From: Lysinibacillus xylanilyticus
Lineage (GTDB): Bacteria; Bacillota; Bacilli; Bacillales_A; Planococcaceae
Direction of reading: 5' to 3'
DNA length: 64,000 nucleotides
Assembly (NCBI RefSeq): GCF_001183605.1
Contig: NZ_LFXJ01000005.1
Coordinates: forward strand, 1,647,004 to 1,711,003
In this document: in pieces, positions 52,559-60,420 of the stretch
Numbering within the stretch: the first letter of the stretch is position 1
Layout of the letters: the number at the start of each line of letters is the position of its first letter
The notes under the pieces: model-generated
Database searches by the model: none
What the model saw: the letters and a program-made list of their open reading frames with translations, nothing else
What the model was told of the DNA's origin: nothing
Position numbers and translations under genes: made by a program

Positions 52559-52813
52559 TATATGAGCCTGTATTTCACAAATTAACAAAATGCGGCCTCT
52601 CCTCAATTAAAACTGTTATAATTCGAAACAGCAATAAAGATTGAGGTAATCGTATGAAAAAGCAAATGAGATTGCGGAAATCAAAAAGTATGTTTCTTGT
52701 ATAAAGCTATTTTAGGGAATTATTAATTTAAATTGACTTCAGGAATTTAAAATACCGTTTATATTATATTTACTGGAGCTTTAGTTAAATTTTCAATTCA
52801 CGAAAAATCAAAC

Positions 52814-52863
52814 GAAAAAGACAGATTTATTCTACACGTTGGTAGGTTAAATCTGTCTTTTAG
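52814..52863. terminator. Hairpin overlapping the recombinase remnant
   Basis: AAAGACAGATTTA and TAAATCTGTCTTT arms around an 18-base loop with a T-run. It could end either the exporter transcript, 260 bp upstream, or the minus-strand remnant. Region 52559-52813 has only a 16-codon ORF. Confidence 0.65.
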
Positions 52864-53130
52864 TTTCAACAGCAACAATCTTTGAGAAAACAGGATTTTT
52901 TAAACAATTCTTCCTCTTCATAAATAAAGAGTTTATATTCATCCATTCATCATACATTTCTTCACGAGCATGATTGAACAACTTGGCCTATTTTCGGGCA
53001 GTTTGATACTTTTCATGTCCCAAGAAGGTCTGAATACACTCGATCGGCATTCCCTTTTGTGCTAAATGTGTAGCTATAGTAAGGTGTGCGGTGTTACCTG
53101 ATCTTTTACTAACTTATCCTCTAATTTCAT
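52847..53130 (-). pseudogene. Decayed tyrosine recombinase C-terminus
   Basis: The minus strand reads KDQVTPHTL, then after a frameshift ATHLAQKGMPIECIQTFLGH and EKYQTARK, a stop in place of the catalytic Tyr region, and AKLFNHAREEMYDEWM. TPHxxR..ATHL and the LGH box are the C-terminal catalytic landmarks of XerC/phage-type integrases. Frameshift and in-frame TAG make it dead. It may be the scar of an excised or decayed mobile element. Confidence 0.8.
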
Positions 53131-53280
53131 ATTATTGTCCAGAATAAAATATGTATAAGTCTATAAATCAATGCGATTGCAATAATGGCAAAAAAATCAG
53201 GAGATAAAATAGATAAGTGAACCCCAGCTACTGAAACACCAAAATGAAAATGGCCAGTTTTGTAATTTTATTAATTTCTT

Positions 53281-53448
53281 CTACTGCAGTTTCCTCCGCA
53301 TTTTTCGAGAAAAAATAAAGCCAGCTCCAAGGAAGAATACAAGCGCCATAAACTTCATTAGAGGAATAATAAATAACTTGCTAATCACGAAAACTACAAG
53401 GATATAATAGACCACCATTGCCAGTAAAAATAAAGTAAGTTTATTCAC
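53281..53448 (-). CDS. Small two-helix membrane protein, 55 aa
   Basis: Two hydrophobic helices (LTLFLLAMVVYYILVVFVIS and MKFMALVFFLGAGFIF) and a basic tail SRKMRRKLQ. The GTG start overlaps the stop of the HhH gene before it, with AGTAGG upstream, so the two are coupled. Family not recognised. Third gene of a small operon. Confidence 0.5.
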   Translation of the reverse strand: MNKLTLFLLAMVVYYILVVFVISKLFIIPLMKFMALVFFLGAGFIFSRKMRRKLQ

Positions 53449-53626
53449 TGTGTTTCCTACTTTCATTCAGTGCTACTTCAATGGCCGCTAGCGCTTTCGG
53501 TCCCATCCCGTGTAAATTTTTTAGCGTTGATAAATCAACCTTTTCCAATTGCTCTAATTGTGTATAGCCTGCCACATTTAATGCACGTATAGCAGGTTTT
53601 GCTACTCCCTTTGGCCATTCCGTCAT
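53441..53626 (-). CDS. Small helix-hairpin-helix protein
   Basis: 61 residues. KPAIRALNVAGYTQLEQLEK then VDLSTLKNLHGMGPKALAAI match the helix-hairpin-helix fold of the RNA polymerase alpha C-terminal domain family. Such stand-alone domains are common in Bacillaceae and probably bind DNA. It lies directly after a small membrane-protein gene (stop and start abut). Confidence 0.8.
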   Translation of the reverse strand: MTEWPKGVAKPAIRALNVAGYTQLEQLEKVDLSTLKNLHGMGPKALAAIEVALNESRKHSE

Positions 53627-53845
53627 TTATGCTCGTCCCTTCTTTTTTCGTCTATTAAGTATCTCTGTTCCTATAATACCTATTATTAGTATAACTAGTG
53701 AGACGACATGATAATCAACAAAAAAAGTCGTAAATGCTATATTATAATAATGGCATATTGCAGTAATAATACGCCCTACCATTAATATAATACCGACAAT
53801 CAAGCATCCTTTTACTACCTGCTCGATGAATTGCACTTCTATCAC
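53627..53845 (-). CDS. Small membrane protein, 72 aa
   Basis: Two hydrophobic helices (VKGCLIVGIILMVGRIITAI and YHVVSLVILIIGIIGTEIL) and a basic tail NRRKKKGRA. Family not recognised. The gene starts 54 bp after the CPBP protease gene and ends at the HhH start, so it belongs to the same four-gene cluster. The start follows AGAGAGGTGATAG. Confidence 0.6.
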   Translation of the reverse strand: MIEVQFIEQVVKGCLIVGIILMVGRIITAICHYYNIAFTTFFVDYHVVSLVILIIGIIGTEILNRRKKKGRA

Positions 53846-53898
53846 CTCTCTGCTTTATTATGCAATCGAACATGATGAAATGCAAATGAGCTAGGCTC

Positions 53899-54507
53899 TT
53901 AGAGGATATTAAACATTGCCATGAAGGCAGCAATCAGATTGACAATACTATGTATGGCCCAGCTTGTAAGGATCGAGCCATTCGATCTTCGTTCATTGAT
54001 CCACCCCATTAAATAACCTACAAATGCGGTTGCTATAACAACTAATACTACAACTCCAAAAGGAATAAAAGAAAACATCAACAATCCATGTAAAATGCCA
54101 AATAGTAAACTTTGCATGATATTTCCCATTTGAAAACCAAACTTATGCATGAATCTTTTCATTAAAAAGCCCCGAAATAACAGCTCCTCTGACAACCCTG
54201 TTTGTACTATTGAATGAAAAAGTGCTGGAATGAGCGCTGAAAAACCAAGTCCTGTAAAACGATTGGTCGCTAAGGTTGAACTGTCTAGGTAGAAATAGCT
54301 GATTGTAGTAAGGGGTACGAATAATAAAATAATAATGAATAAACACCATAGAAAATAATTCCCTTTATTTTCTATGACAGGCTTTTGAAGGCCGAGCCAT
54401 GTTAATAATGATTGTTCCTTTCTTGCTGAGAAAAACCACCAAATAATCGGTATAACCGAAAATAAAATGACCTGAAAAACTGCATTTATTACACTTTCCA
54501 AAACCAT
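53899..54507 (-). CDS. CPBP-family intramembrane glutamic endopeptidase
   Basis: 202 residues with about six helices. The catalytic motifs are in order: LSEELLFRGFLMKRF (EExxxR), LFGILHGLLMF (FxxxH) and WAIHSIVNLIA (HxxxN/B). Members are CAAX-like proteases that often give bacteriocin self-immunity or process small peptides. No bacteriocin gene is nearby, but two small membrane peptides follow in the same cluster. The start follows AGGGGGAAAAATT. Confidence 0.87.
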   Translation of the reverse strand: MVLESVINAVFQVILFSVIPIIWWFFSARKEQSLLTWLGLQKPVIENKGNYFLWCLFIIILLFVPLTTISYFYLDSSTLATNRFTGLGFSALIPALFHSIVQTGLSEELLFRGFLMKRFMHKFGFQMGNIMQSLLFGILHGLLMFSFIPFGVVVLVVIATAFVGYLMGWINERRSNGSILTSWAIHSIVNLIAAFMAMFNIL

Positions 54508-54696
54508 AATTTTTCCCCCTGTTCATAATCTTTACATTAAGAATGACAAGCAATGGGTGCAAGGTGCTTTTCGGAAATCATCGGTAGTCAATATTGCTAT
54601 CCTTCTTCATATTAAGCATATTAAAGAGTAGAGTTAAAACCAACCATTTTTAACGATAATCATTAAAAATTTATTCTTTATAATTAAAATAAAATA

Positions 54697-54730
54697 AAAA
54701 AAGCAACTAGAATATACTAGTCGCTTTCAT
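54697..54730 (-). terminator. Terminator of the secreted 133-aa gene
   Basis: AAAGC.ACTAG and CTAGT.GCTTT stem followed by TTTTTATTTT on the minus strand; it overlaps the stop codon region of the gene at 54727. Confidence 0.7.
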
Positions 54731-55128
54731 TCTTTATTCGGATTTCGCTCAATAAAATCTGTAATTTCATCTTTTAAATCATAAACTAAATCAAAATAAT
54801 GATGTTCGTTCATTGCGCCTTTCTTGCGCCATTTTTGCATTTCTTGATAGTGGAATGTCACAAAATAATTTATTATTTCACGTTGGTCAATACCTTCCCT
54901 TTTTGCCATATCGACAATAGAAAGTCCTTCTTTCCAGTATTGATCATACACGTCTTGCGTGATCCCAAGAACCTTACAAATAGCATCATAATCGTATTTC
55001 ACATGGTAAACAAGCTGTCCTTCTTCACCATTTGCATGTTGTTGAATTACATTATTTGCATATCCAATTGGTGTAAAGCTCATCATAAGTATGCTCGTGA
55101 GAAAAAACTTTTTGACTGGTGCTTTCAT
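54727..55128 (-). CDS. Secreted hypothetical protein, 133 aa
   Basis: Signal peptide MKAPVKKFFLTSILMMSF ending near GYANN (cleavage around residue 25). The mature part is ~108 mostly helical residues (YDAICKVLGITQDVYDQYWK, LSIVDMAKREGIDQREIINY). The LGITxxxYxxxWKEGLSIxxMAxxxGI pattern is like the helical repeats of DUF2680-type secreted Bacillus proteins, but I cannot assign it firmly. The start follows AAGGAGGTTTAAA. Confidence 0.65.
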   Translation of the reverse strand: MKAPVKKFFLTSILMMSFTPIGYANNVIQQHANGEEGQLVYHVKYDYDAICKVLGITQDVYDQYWKEGLSIVDMAKREGIDQREIINYFVTFHYQEMQKWRKKGAMNEHHYFDLVYDLKDEITDFIERNPNKE

Positions 55129-55189
55129 TTTAAACCTCCTTCATGTTTCCACTAGTGTGTGAGGTTTTAAAAAATCATATTCCTTTTGA

Positions 55190-55618
55190 TCACAATGCTT
55201 TCCGAAAAGAATAGCACCATTTTTCATATCCTAATCGATCTTCATAAAAACGATGCGCACTTGTCCTTTGAATACCAGACTCTAAAGCAAAATAGTGCGC
55301 GCCATTTTCTTTGCCCCATTGGTGAAGATATTGTAATAATTTCTCACCATAGCCTCTAGAACGATACTTCTCATCCGTTACTAAATCATAGACAAAAATA
55401 TGGCGTTCATTATAAAAATTGACTCTCCAACTTAATCCGGAGACGGCCACCATATTCGAATTTTCGCATAAAGCAAATAACAAATAGCCATCTTGAGTCA
55501 TTTCCCTTAATAATCGGAGATACGTTTCTACTGTTAATTCCGTACGAAGCTGCGCCATAACGGGAAATGCTTCCATCCACTCCTGCTGAGATGTTAACTG
55601 CTTGATTGTTACAGTCAT
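55190..55618 (-). CDS. GNAT acetyltransferase, 142 aa
   Basis: A single GNAT domain: VYDLVTDEKYRSRGYGEKLL (acetyl-CoA loop, ~residue 80) and GIQRTSAHRFYEDRLGYEKW. Substrate unknown. It starts 18 bp after the neighbouring GNAT gene, so the two form an operon divergent from a MocR regulator. Confidence 0.86.
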   Translation of the reverse strand: MTVTIKQLTSQQEWMEAFPVMAQLRTELTVETYLRLLREMTQDGYLLFALCENSNMVAVSGLSWRVNFYNERHIFVYDLVTDEKYRSRGYGEKLLQYLHQWGKENGAHYFALESGIQRTSAHRFYEDRLGYEKWCYSFRKAL

Positions 55619-55636
55619 CTTTCGAACCTCCTCCTT

Positions 55637-56077
55637 TTACCAATACTTAATATAATGAAATACCCCATCATCTATTTTCATCCCAAGCTTTTCATATAGT
55701 TTTTGAGCACGAACGTTGTCTGTCGCTGTTTCTAACCCAATATAACGTGCATCATTCTGTAAACAGTATGAGTAACACTGTTCAATTAGGCTCTGTGCCA
55801 CACCTTGTTTTCTGGCATGCTCTGCCACAAATAAATCATTTAAAATAAACGCCTTTTTCATTGCAACAGATGAAAAAACAGGATAGAGCTGGACAAAACC
55901 AACTGGCTGCGCGTCCAAATAAGCTAGAAAAATAGCCGATTCCTCCTTTTTTAAACGCTCTACGAGAAACTGCTCAGCTTGCCCTAAGTCTGATGGTTGA
56001 CCGTAAAATTCTCGATATGCATTAAATAATGGTACCACGTCTCGAACTGTTGCTAAGGTTACTGTACAAATCTCCAT
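55637..56077 (-). CDS. GNAT acetyltransferase, 146 aa
   Basis: Single GNAT domain with ILNDLFVAEHARKQGVAQSL (acetyl-CoA loop) and LETATDNVRAQKLYEKLGMK, typical of diamine or amino-acid acetyltransferase-like members. First gene of a two-GNAT operon, divergent from the MocR gene 112 bp away, which could regulate it. Confidence 0.86.
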   Translation of the reverse strand: MEICTVTLATVRDVVPLFNAYREFYGQPSDLGQAEQFLVERLKKEESAIFLAYLDAQPVGFVQLYPVFSSVAMKKAFILNDLFVAEHARKQGVAQSLIEQCYSYCLQNDARYIGLETATDNVRAQKLYEKLGMKIDDGVFHYIKYW

Positions 56078-56189
56078 TAACTAATCTCCCCATTTCTTTT
56101 TATATATAATTCTTGTATTATGATAAAAAACAAACTGACATTTTAAAAGAAACAGTTCTCTACATTCCGACATGTCAAGGAGGGACTTT

Positions 56190-57578
56190 ATGGAGGATTT
56201 TATTTTCTTATTCACAGAGGAAGAGGCGAGATATAAACAAATTTATCAGCAAATCAAATGGTTAATCGAACAAGGGAGATTGAAAAAGAATGATTCTCTT
56301 CCTTCCATTCGAAGGCTAGCCGAATCTTTGCATGTCAGTAGGAATACCACTTTGACTGCTTATGAGCAGCTCGTAGCGGAAGGATACATACGCGGTGAAG
56401 GACGAAGAGGTTATTTCGTCAATGAATTTGAACAGGTTTTTCTACAGGAGGAGGAACGACCAAGTCTTACTCCAAAAACGAATAATACCAGTGGAGATAT
56501 CATCATTGACTTTCGTGCTGGCGCAGTAGATCAACAGCATTTCCCGCTGAAAGTATGGCGTCAAATGGCTAATCAAGTGTTACTTTTAAAAAAATGCTAT
56601 GAATATGGCGATTCTTTCGGCGAGCCACTTTTAAAGGAACAGCTTGTGCATTATTTGCTTCAAGCTCGTGGCGTTCATGTAAATGAAGAGGACATTATTA
56701 TCGGTAGCAGCACGCAGCAAATGTTAATTTATCTAGGCTTTTTATTAAAGCAGGAATTCCAAAGTGTTATTTTAGAAGACCCTGGTTACAACGGTGCACG
56801 AGAAGCGTTCAAGCTGCATGGCTTTCAAATAGAGACTTTACCTGTGTCGGAAAACGGTGCAAAGCTTGAGCATTTAACGCATTTACATTCGCGCTTACTC
56901 TATGTCACACCATCTCATCATTTTCCATACGGGGTTTCGATGAGCATTCAGCAGCGACAAGCTATAATTCAGTGGGCTAAAAAAGTTGATGGTTATATTC
57001 TTGAGGATGATTATGATGGTGAATTTCGATATACGCAGCAGCCATTTCCTGCTCTAGCCTCACTCGACAAGTCACGTGTTATTTATATTGGAACATTTTC
57101 AAAATCATTTTTACCAGCTATTCGTTTAAGTTATTTGGTGCTACCGAAAGCACTTGTACAGCCATATAAAGCACGCTTTGCTCATTTTGAACATAACGCT
57201 TCATCCTTACATCAATTAACAATGGCGAAATTCATGGAACAAGGTGAATGGACACGACATATAAAAAGAATGCGTATCACCTATAAACATAAAATAAATA
57301 CGCTTGTAGAGGAATTAAAAAAGCAATTCGGAGAAAAAATTACAATACTTGGAGAGCAATCTGGACTTTATATATTGATCAAAGTTCAAACACAATTTTC
57401 AGAAAAACAGCTCATTCAAAATGCACAACAATACGGAGTTAAAGTCTATCCTACAAGCCCATATTTTCTACAACCTCCGAGTTTTGTGCCTATTATTCAA
57501 TTAGGCTTTAGTAAGTTAAAAATGGAGGAAATCATCCTCGGCGTTCAACTGCTAAAAAAAGCTTGGATCACAGAATAA
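56190..57578 (+). CDS. MocR/GabR-type regulator (GntR domain plus aminotransferase fold)
   Basis: 462 residues. The N-terminal GntR winged helix is YKQIYQQIKWLIEQGRLKKN through LPSIRRLAESLHVSRNTTLT. A class-I aminotransferase fold follows, with the PLP lysine in IGTFSKSFLPAIRLSYLV and the DDYDGEFRY Asp/Tyr region. Such proteins sense a ligand through PLP and regulate vitamin B6, GABA or taurine genes. The start at MEDFIFLF has AAGGAGG six bases upstream. The likely targets are the divergent GNAT genes. Confidence 0.88.
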   Translation: MEDFIFLFTEEEARYKQIYQQIKWLIEQGRLKKNDSLPSIRRLAESLHVSRNTTLTAYEQLVAEGYIRGEGRRGYFVNEFEQVFLQEEERPSLTPKTNNTSGDIIIDFRAGAVDQQHFPLKVWRQMANQVLLLKKCYEYGDSFGEPLLKEQLVHYLLQARGVHVNEEDIIIGSSTQQMLIYLGFLLKQEFQSVILEDPGYNGAREAFKLHGFQIETLPVSENGAKLEHLTHLHSRLLYVTPSHHFPYGVSMSIQQRQAIIQWAKKVDGYILEDDYDGEFRYTQQPFPALASLDKSRVIYIGTFSKSFLPAIRLSYLVLPKALVQPYKARFAHFEHNASSLHQLTMAKFMEQGEWTRHIKRMRITYKHKINTLVEELKKQFGEKITILGEQSGLYILIKVQTQFSEKQLIQNAQQYGVKVYPTSPYFLQPPSFVPIIQLGFSKLKMEEIILGVQLLKKAWITE

Positions 57579-57579
57579 T

Positions 57580-57606
57580 AAGCCATAACTGAAATGGTTA
57601 TGGCTA
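57580..57606 (+). terminator. Hairpin after the MocR gene
   Basis: AGCCATAAC and GTTATGGCT around a 7-base loop, two bases past the stop. It lacks a T-run, so termination strength is doubtful. Confidence 0.4.
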
Positions 57607-58008
57607 CTCATTATCTCGAAAATCATATGTTTCATCAGGCACATTCAATGTCACACCGTTAATACTTACTGTATCATCGTCGCTCCAATTAATGTATGTT
57701 CTATTTTCTCGATATTGCCAATATATTTTCTTGGACTTTCTCTTTTCATGATTGAATACTAACTCTCCCAACACTGAAAAAGAAGTCGTCGCACCAGCGT
57801 CTGAAACATAAGCTTTCACTGTATAGGTTCCTTGTGGAGATGTAGATTCAGCAATCAGCTCTTGTTTAAACCTAGTCCAATCAAAAAACAGCCAATAAAT
57901 ACCGTACCCTAAAATACCTGCAAAAAACAAAATCCAAATAAGTAGCACTAGAAGAGTTTTTTTGTATACTTTCTTGATTTCTAACTTTTCGGCATCGTTC
58001 ATCTGCAT
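57604..58008 (-). CDS. DUF5412-like membrane-anchored protein
   Basis: 134 residues. One helix (LLVLLIWILFFAGILGYGIY) and an outer domain with STSPQGTYTVKAYVSDAGAT, YWQYRENRTYINWSDDDTV and SINGVTLNVPDETYDFR, the pattern of DUF5412 proteins. Function unknown. The start follows GGAGG in GATTGGAGGATGCAG; one of two ATG codons. Confidence 0.7.
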   Translation of the reverse strand: MQMNDAEKLEIKKVYKKTLLVLLIWILFFAGILGYGIYWLFFDWTRFKQELIAESTSPQGTYTVKAYVSDAGATTSFSVLGELVFNHEKRKSKKIYWQYRENRTYINWSDDDTVSINGVTLNVPDETYDFRDNE

Positions 58009-58114
58009 CCTCCAATCTGTTTAATTAGAGACGATTTCAGCGGAATAGATGTTTCCTTATTTAGGAAATGAATTCGATAGAGAAGTTCTTTCGGGGACCC
58101 GGCAGTTCTTGGAC

Positions 58115-58396
58115 TGACCAGATCAGTTTTTGCTGTGACCCGATCAGTTTTCTGTTCAACCTAATCAGTTTTTGCGCTAACCCGATCAGTTTTCCGTTCA
58201 ACCCGATCAGTTCTGGTGATGACCCGAGCAGTTTTCTGTTGAACCTGAGCAGGTCTGGCAATGACCCGAGCAGTTTTCTGTTCAACCCGAGCAGTTTTGG
58301 CTCTGACCCGAGCAGTTTTCCGTTCAACCCGATCAGTTCTGGCGATGACCTGATCAGTTTTTGCGCTAACCCGATCAGTTTTCCATTCAACCCAAT
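58115..58396. repeat. 21-bp minisatellite (about 12-13 units)
   Basis: Units of 21 bp beginning CCCGATCAG or CCCGAGCAG followed by TTTTC or TTCTGG and a variable end. Units ending GTTCAA alternate with units ending GATGA, GCTAA or CTCTGA, giving a 42-bp higher-order period. Because 21 is a multiple of three, several frames stay open and encode heptads such as LIGLNGK; I regard these frames as by-products. It lies between a DUF5412-like gene and an Eis-like gene. Confidence 0.92.
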
Positions 58397-58436
58397 AAAA
58401 AAGGAATATGCACAGCTGTCTCTGTACATATTCCCC
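58396..58436 (-). terminator. Terminator of the Eis-like gene
   Basis: GGAATATG and CATATTCC stem with inner CAGAGACAGCTG pairing, followed by TTTTTTATT on the minus strand. Confidence 0.7.
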
Positions 58437-58446
58437 AATAATTTTT

Positions 58447-59670
58447 TTAAAAATAATCAATAAACGTTGGAATGCCTATTGGTAGCAGCGTCTCTAGTAG
58501 TGCTATTTCAATAGCATTGCCTTGTAAACGCTCGATTTTTTCTAAATAGCTCGGTCGTTTATAGCCAAGTAACATCGTAGCAAGTGTTTGAACAGTTAGT
58601 TGAATAGCATTTTCTGACTGTGTCTCGCTCACCTTTTCAACTGCAACTTTTCCGTTTTGCTTCGTTATGACAAATGTGCCATTATTCCATTCCACAATGC
58701 GATCAGTAACAGCGAGTCTAAGCTGAAAATCATTTCCCGTGAATGGGTAGCGTAACAGAAATTCTTTTACATCTACAATTCGTGCCATAAAATAAGGGGA
58801 CACCTTTTGTATAATCTCACTATCCTCTAACAAAAAGGCGACGGCTTCATTGCCAGTTGTTTTACCATAGACATTGTAAATCATCGAGCTATGTGCTGAG
58901 ACAAAATTCCATAAACCTTTACGTGCCTCTTCCTGCAAATAGACAATTTCATCGATATAATAATTTTCCTCCATAATACGATAAAACATATAACCCTGTG
59001 GTGTATCATCTTCGTCATAATACACTGCTGCCTGGAGGTTCACATCACTATCAATAAATTTTCCCTCCCAAAAATCTTCCTGAAATTTTTCATTCCAAGC
59101 AATACTATTACGTACCATAACACCGTGCGTCTTCTTGGCATAGCTCGCATAAATGGCCACAACATCATCATGTTTCGGATCGACACGGCGAATTTTCCCG
59201 TTTAACCCTTTATAGTGCGGAAGCTGCGTATCCTTGATCTGAAATTCAACTATATCACTCATAATTTCCCAGCCCTTTTTTCGGTAATACGGGATAGAAT
59301 ATGGAAATAAATAGGATATGCATAGTCCCTCGTTTCGCATCCGCTCTAAGCTTTCAATAATAAGGCTCTCCATCAAACCATGCCTAGAATATTCAGGATA
59401 CGTTCCGACCGCCGTAATGCCTCCCATTTCATAAATCCTACCATGAACATTTACTTCAAAAGGTAGGCTTAAAATTTGAGATACAAGATGTGAACCATCA
59501 AACCAACCAATCGCATGTCCCTCATTAAATTGCTTACTTTTAGCATTCACAAAGCGACGATCCTTATGAATAGACATGGACATTTGAAAAACATAATTAA
59601 GCAAGTCTATTGACTGTGCCATTTCATCTAATCGAATTTCTCGCATGACTAAGCCTTTACGTTGATTCAT
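58447..59670 (-). CDS. Eis-like GNAT acetyltransferase, 407 aa
   Basis: Two GNAT-like domains plus a sterol-carrier-like C-terminal part, the Eis layout. The first domain shows MGGITAVGTYPEYSRHGLME (acetyl-CoA loop) and LFPYSIPYYRKKGWEIMSD. Eis proteins acetylate several amines of aminoglycosides or lysines; the substrate here is unknown. The ATG overlaps the stop of the ATPase gene (ATGA) behind GAGGAGAGAGAATC, so both are coupled. A shorter start at MREIRL is possible. Confidence 0.83.
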   Translation of the reverse strand: MNQRKGLVMREIRLDEMAQSIDLLNYVFQMSMSIHKDRRFVNAKSKQFNEGHAIGWFDGSHLVSQILSLPFEVNVHGRIYEMGGITAVGTYPEYSRHGLMESLIIESLERMRNEGLCISYLFPYSIPYYRKKGWEIMSDIVEFQIKDTQLPHYKGLNGKIRRVDPKHDDVVAIYASYAKKTHGVMVRNSIAWNEKFQEDFWEGKFIDSDVNLQAAVYYDEDDTPQGYMFYRIMEENYYIDEIVYLQEEARKGLWNFVSAHSSMIYNVYGKTTGNEAVAFLLEDSEIIQKVSPYFMARIVDVKEFLLRYPFTGNDFQLRLAVTDRIVEWNNGTFVITKQNGKVAVEKVSETQSENAIQLTVQTLATMLLGYKRPSYLEKIERLQGNAIEIALLETLLPIGIPTFIDYF

Positions 59671-60398
59671 GATTCTCTCTCCTCATCAAATAACTCTGAT
59701 AAAATGGTTTCTGGTGCATTTAAAAAGCGCTTCGTAACAATGTAATGTATAGTATCCTCATAACGAATAGACTCAATCTCCCCATTATCAAAACTATAGA
59801 TTGTAGCATTTGGATAACCAAGCAAAATAGGTGAATGTGTGGCGATAATAAATTGTGCCTCATGCTCTAAATCTTTAATAATTTTGAGTAGGCTCAGCTG
59901 TCTTGTTGGTGACAAAGCCGCTTCAGGCTCATCCAATAAATAAATTGCCTTGCCTTTGAAGCGATTCATAAATAGTGATAAAAAGGACTCACCATGTGAT
60001 TGATGATGTAACGACTTACCCCCAAAAGCGGCATACTTATTTGGATGACCATCTAACAAATCAATATGACTCGCAAATTGATAAAACGTTTCCGAACGTA
60101 GGAAAAAGCCATTTGAAACCTTTGGCCACCAGGATAAACGGATAAATTCTCCAAGTGCAGATTCCGCTTTATGTACTTCATATAAATTTTGACGGCCGCC
60201 CCCCGCTGTATTAAAATCACAGCGATCAGCTATAGCCTCCAATAAGGTTGATTTCCCAGAGCCATTTTCCCCAACAAAGAAGGTCACGTTCGTAGGAAAC
60301 TCTAGCTCCTGTAAATCCTGCAAACTTGGTATATTAAAGGGATATTGGTCTTTAACTTCAATATCTCCCCGTAAAACCTTACATGATTTTAAATACAT
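59667..60398 (-). CDS. AAA-family ATPase, SMC/ABC-like, 243 aa
   Basis: Walker A FFVGENGSGKSTLLEAIADR (~residue 40), signature-like SHGESFLSLF, Walker B AIYLLDEPEAALSP (~160) and the switch His in IATHSPILL. It is a compact soluble ABC-type ATPase of the AAA_21/AAA_15 class with no membrane partner. Members of this class serve in DNA repair or defence, but here it is coupled with an Eis-like acetyltransferase. Monomer role unclear. Confidence 0.83.
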   Translation of the reverse strand: MYLKSCKVLRGDIEVKDQYPFNIPSLQDLQELEFPTNVTFFVGENGSGKSTLLEAIADRCDFNTAGGGRQNLYEVHKAESALGEFIRLSWWPKVSNGFFLRSETFYQFASHIDLLDGHPNKYAAFGGKSLHHQSHGESFLSLFMNRFKGKAIYLLDEPEAALSPTRQLSLLKIIKDLEHEAQFIIATHSPILLGYPNATIYSFDNGEIESIRYEDTIHYIVTKRFLNAPETILSELFDEERES

Positions 60399-60420
60399 TT
60401 CGCTTCCTCCTTTACTACTA

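Noticed and set aside
52654..52704. 16-codon ORF starting MKKQMRLRKSK after GAGGTAATCGT
   Set aside because: Too short and with no supporting context; perhaps a remnant.
53140..53280. Hydrophobic minus-strand frame (FFAIIAIALIYRLIHILFW)
   Set aside because: No start codon or ribosome site; possible gene remnant but not supportable.
54654..54664. Fur-like GATAATCATTA upstream of the CPBP protease gene
   Set aside because: Only one half-site is good; the other half departs at several positions.
58115..58396. CRISPR array
   Set aside because: Units abut with no unique spacers and no cas genes are present.
58061..58463. Three overlapping open frames coding Leu/Ile/Gly/Lys heptads or Ser/Phe/Pro heptads
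   Set aside because: Stop-free frames are a side effect of the 21-bp repeat; none has a good ribosome site.
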